The notes under the pieces are model-generated. The model was not told the DNA's origin. It saw only the letters and a program-made list of their open reading frames with translations, and made no database searches. This document shows positions 6,053 through 7,151 of a DNA stretch of 7,151 bases, in pieces. Source of the stretch: an uncultured Lachnospiraceae bacterium (GTDB lineage Bacteria; Bacillota_A; Clostridia; Lachnospirales; Lachnospiraceae); assembly GCA_946529195.1 (NCBI GenBank), contig CAMMZE010000052.1:1-7151 (forward strand). Reading direction: 5' to 3'. The position numbers and the translations under genes are program-made. Within the stretch, counting starts at the first letter, position 1; each line of letters opens with the position of its first letter.

Positions 6053-6856
6053 TCACCTCATATGTCTGCGGTTGATTCTGAACTGTGTGGGCGTACAGCC
6101 CTCTTCCTTTTTAAATACATAGCAGAAATATTCCAGTTTTTCAAATCCGCAGGCCCGGGCTACCTCCCTGACCTTAAGACCTGTTGTTTCCAGCAGAAGC
6201 CTGGCATTGATAATCCGCACCTGATTGAGAAACTGGATGGGAGTCTGCCCGAATTTCTGGCGGAAGCGTCTGGTAAAATAGCTGACACTGGTTCCGTACA
6301 TGGCAGCGAGCGTGGACAAATCGATCGGTTCCTGAAAATGCTCCATGATGTACTGATAGATTTCCTGCATCTGTGAATCCCGGGTTTCCTGTTCTCCGCC
6401 CTCCATAATAGAGACCAGCAGGCTCTGAAGCTGGATGCCGGCACGGAAATACTCTCCGGCTGCCTGGCAGGTCATCATACTGTCCAAAGCAGAAGCAACT
6501 GCGGAAGCGCCAAATGAAAACTGCATAAAAGCGCTCATCCCCAGATAATCCAGCATATCTCCGGCAGAATTGCCATCAAATCGCACTTCAATCCACTGGC
6601 AGCCCGTCTCCCCTCCTGCTGTGACAGCGATATATTCCTTCCGGCAAAGGAGGATCCCGTGTCCGTCAGGGACGGAATAAGAATTGTCCCCGGTATTCAG
6701 TTCCAATTCTCCGGCAATCACAAAAAGGATGGAATAAGCATTTACCTGTACTCTCGCCGCGCGAAAAGCAGGCAAAGTAATGTTCTCGATATTCTCCACA
6801 TAGATTCCCAATTGCTGACGATCCTTCTGCTGTCCTGGTATAGCTTTCTCTCTCAT
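6053..6856 (-). CDS. AraC-family transcriptional regulator
   Basis: This is a DNA-binding regulator, 267 residues from the chosen start. The N-terminal half (about 28-95) has the alternating hydrophobic pattern of a cupin sensor domain (ILFVIAGELELN, then VPDGHGILL), which in this family binds a small ligand. The C-terminal half (about 160-265) holds two helix-turn-helix units: LSTLAAMYGTSVSYFTRRF (about 180-198) and VREVARACGFEKLEYFCYVF (about 229-248), ending with the typical CTPTQFR. The start at 6856 is chosen because GAGGT lies 8 nt upstream. ATG at 6871 (only a weak AGAG) and TTG at 6886 (no Shine-Dalgarno) are in frame, and the 6871 ATG overlaps the ribosome site of the downstream one. 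The gene is divergent from the gene at 7099, which it may control; that is inference from layout. The effector is unknown. Confidence 0.92.
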   Translation of the reverse strand: MREKAIPGQQKDRQQLGIYVENIENITLPAFRAARVQVNAYSILFVIAGELELNTGDNSYSVPDGHGILLCRKEYIAVTAGGETGCQWIEVRFDGNSAGDMLDYLGMSAFMQFSFGASAVASALDSMMTCQAAGEYFRAGIQLQSLLVSIMEGGEQETRDSQMQEIYQYIMEHFQEPIDLSTLAAMYGTSVSYFTRRFRQKFGQTPIQFLNQVRIINARLLLETTGLKVREVARACGFEKLEYFCYVFKKEEGCTPTQFRINRRHMR

Positions 6857-6897
6857 ACAGACTGACCTCATAAGATTCTCTTTCAATAACTGTTAAT

Positions 6898-6928
6898 ATT
6901 TTATCACTATTACCAGCGTGCAGTGATA
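6898..6928 (-). promoter_or_regulatory. Candidate AraC-gene -10 overlapped by an inverted repeat
   Basis: TATCACT (6902-6908) and AGTGATA (6922-6928) form a perfect 7-bp inverted repeat with a 13-bp spacer (centre-to-centre distance 20 bp, about two helical turns). On the minus strand, TAAAAT (6903-6898), one mismatch from the -10 consensus, overlaps the left arm; no good -35 is seen 16-18 bp upstream of it. The arrangement fits an autoregulatory operator, but the site is predicted from symmetry only. A smaller palindrome, AAGAA-CA-TTCTT, lies at 6936-6947. Confidence 0.38.
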
Positions 6929-7011
6929 CTTTTTTAAGAACATTCTTCCTCTCCTTCACTTTTTGCTTTCTGATTTCTTAGTTTTTCTCTGATTTTATAG
7001 TTTCGAATTGT

Positions 7012-7029
7012 TTATAAAAGTTTTATAAT
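7012..7029 (+). promoter_or_regulatory. Perfect -10 box and overlapping palindrome before the 7099 gene
   Basis: TATAAT at 7024-7029 is a perfect -10, but positions 7001-7007 offer no reasonable -35 (TTTCGA or TTCGAA). TTATAAAA-G-TTTTATAA at 7012-7028 is a perfect 17-bp palindrome covering the -10 and the sequence just upstream. A good -10 without a -35 is typical of promoters that need an activator, which would fit the divergent AraC-family gene. The region is AT-rich, so chance symmetry is possible. The leader that follows contains a small CTGCC/GGCAG hairpin at 7049-7067. Confidence 0.5.
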
Positions 7030-7098
7030 TAGAACAGAATTCCGTATACTGCCATTCAGGGAGGCAGGGTTCGGATCTATTTTTAAAGGAGGAGTTTT

Positions 7099-7151
7099 AT
7101 GTTAAAGAAAATCTCTGATGGATGCGTAAAAATCGTACAGAACTTACTGCC
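7099..7151 (+). CDS. Start of a gene cut by the window edge, possibly an AtoE-type fatty acid transporter
   Basis: An ATG at 7099 is preceded by a strong AGGAGG with 6-nt spacing and reads MLKKISDGCVKIVQNLLP to the end of the window (the last two bases, CC, always code proline). A short amphipathic N-terminal helix followed by LLP resembles the beginning of AtoE/short-chain fatty acid transporter family membrane proteins, which typically continue with DP and a hydrophobic segment. With 18 residues this is only a suggestion. That a gene starts here is well supported by the ribosome site, the upstream TATAAT and the divergent regulator. Confidence 0.6.
   Translation, partial: MLKKISDGCVKIVQNLL

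Noticed and set aside
6857..6886. Upstream starts (TTG at 6886, ATG at 6871) for the AraC-family gene
   Set aside because: The TTG has no Shine-Dalgarno and the 6871 ATG only a weak one, while the 6856 ATG has GAGGT at good spacing. The 6871 start remains possible.

Overview
The window looks like ordinary chromosome of a low-to-mid GC Gram-positive anaerobe of class Clostridia, most likely Lachnospiraceae. This is an inference. It rests on strong AGGAGG-type ribosome binding sites, consensus sigma-A promoters, an archaeal/fungal-type aspartate-semialdehyde dehydrogenase, a short SipS-type signal peptidase, and a two-domain S1 protein next to a small acidic membrane protein. There are no tRNA or rRNA genes, insertion sequences, CRISPR arrays or phage genes.

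Layout. Positions 3754 to 1 (minus strand) hold a probable cell-envelope operon: a bacterial PH-domain protein, aspartate-semialdehyde dehydrogenase (asd), a large membrane-anchored L,D-transpeptidase with a long repetitive C-terminal tail, and the 5' part of a PlsY-type glycerol-3-phosphate acyltransferase cut by the window edge. A near-perfect promoter (TTGACA, 17 bp, TATACT) sits about 60 bp upstream of the first gene. Asd supplies the precursor of diaminopimelate, L,D-transpeptidase uses diaminopimelate to make 3-3 peptidoglycan cross-links, and PlsY starts phospholipid synthesis, so the group fits envelope assembly.

Divergent from this, on the plus strand, are a small membrane-anchored protein made largely of 11-residue amphipathic repeats (3995-4423) and a two-S1-domain RNA-binding protein (4525-5310), which ends at a strong terminator. 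Convergent with them on the minus strand are a type I signal peptidase (5935-5378) and an AraC-family regulator (6856-6053). At the right edge, divergent from the AraC gene, a new plus-strand gene begins at 7099. Only 18 residues are visible, resembling the N-terminus of AtoE-type short-chain fatty acid transporters. The intergenic region between these two contains two inverted repeats that each overlap a candidate promoter and may be regulator sites.

No clearly novel multi-gene system is visible. The most interesting items are the hendecad-repeat protein, the three-zone tail of the L,D-transpeptidase, the asd/transpeptidase coupling, and the putative operators in the AraC divergent region.
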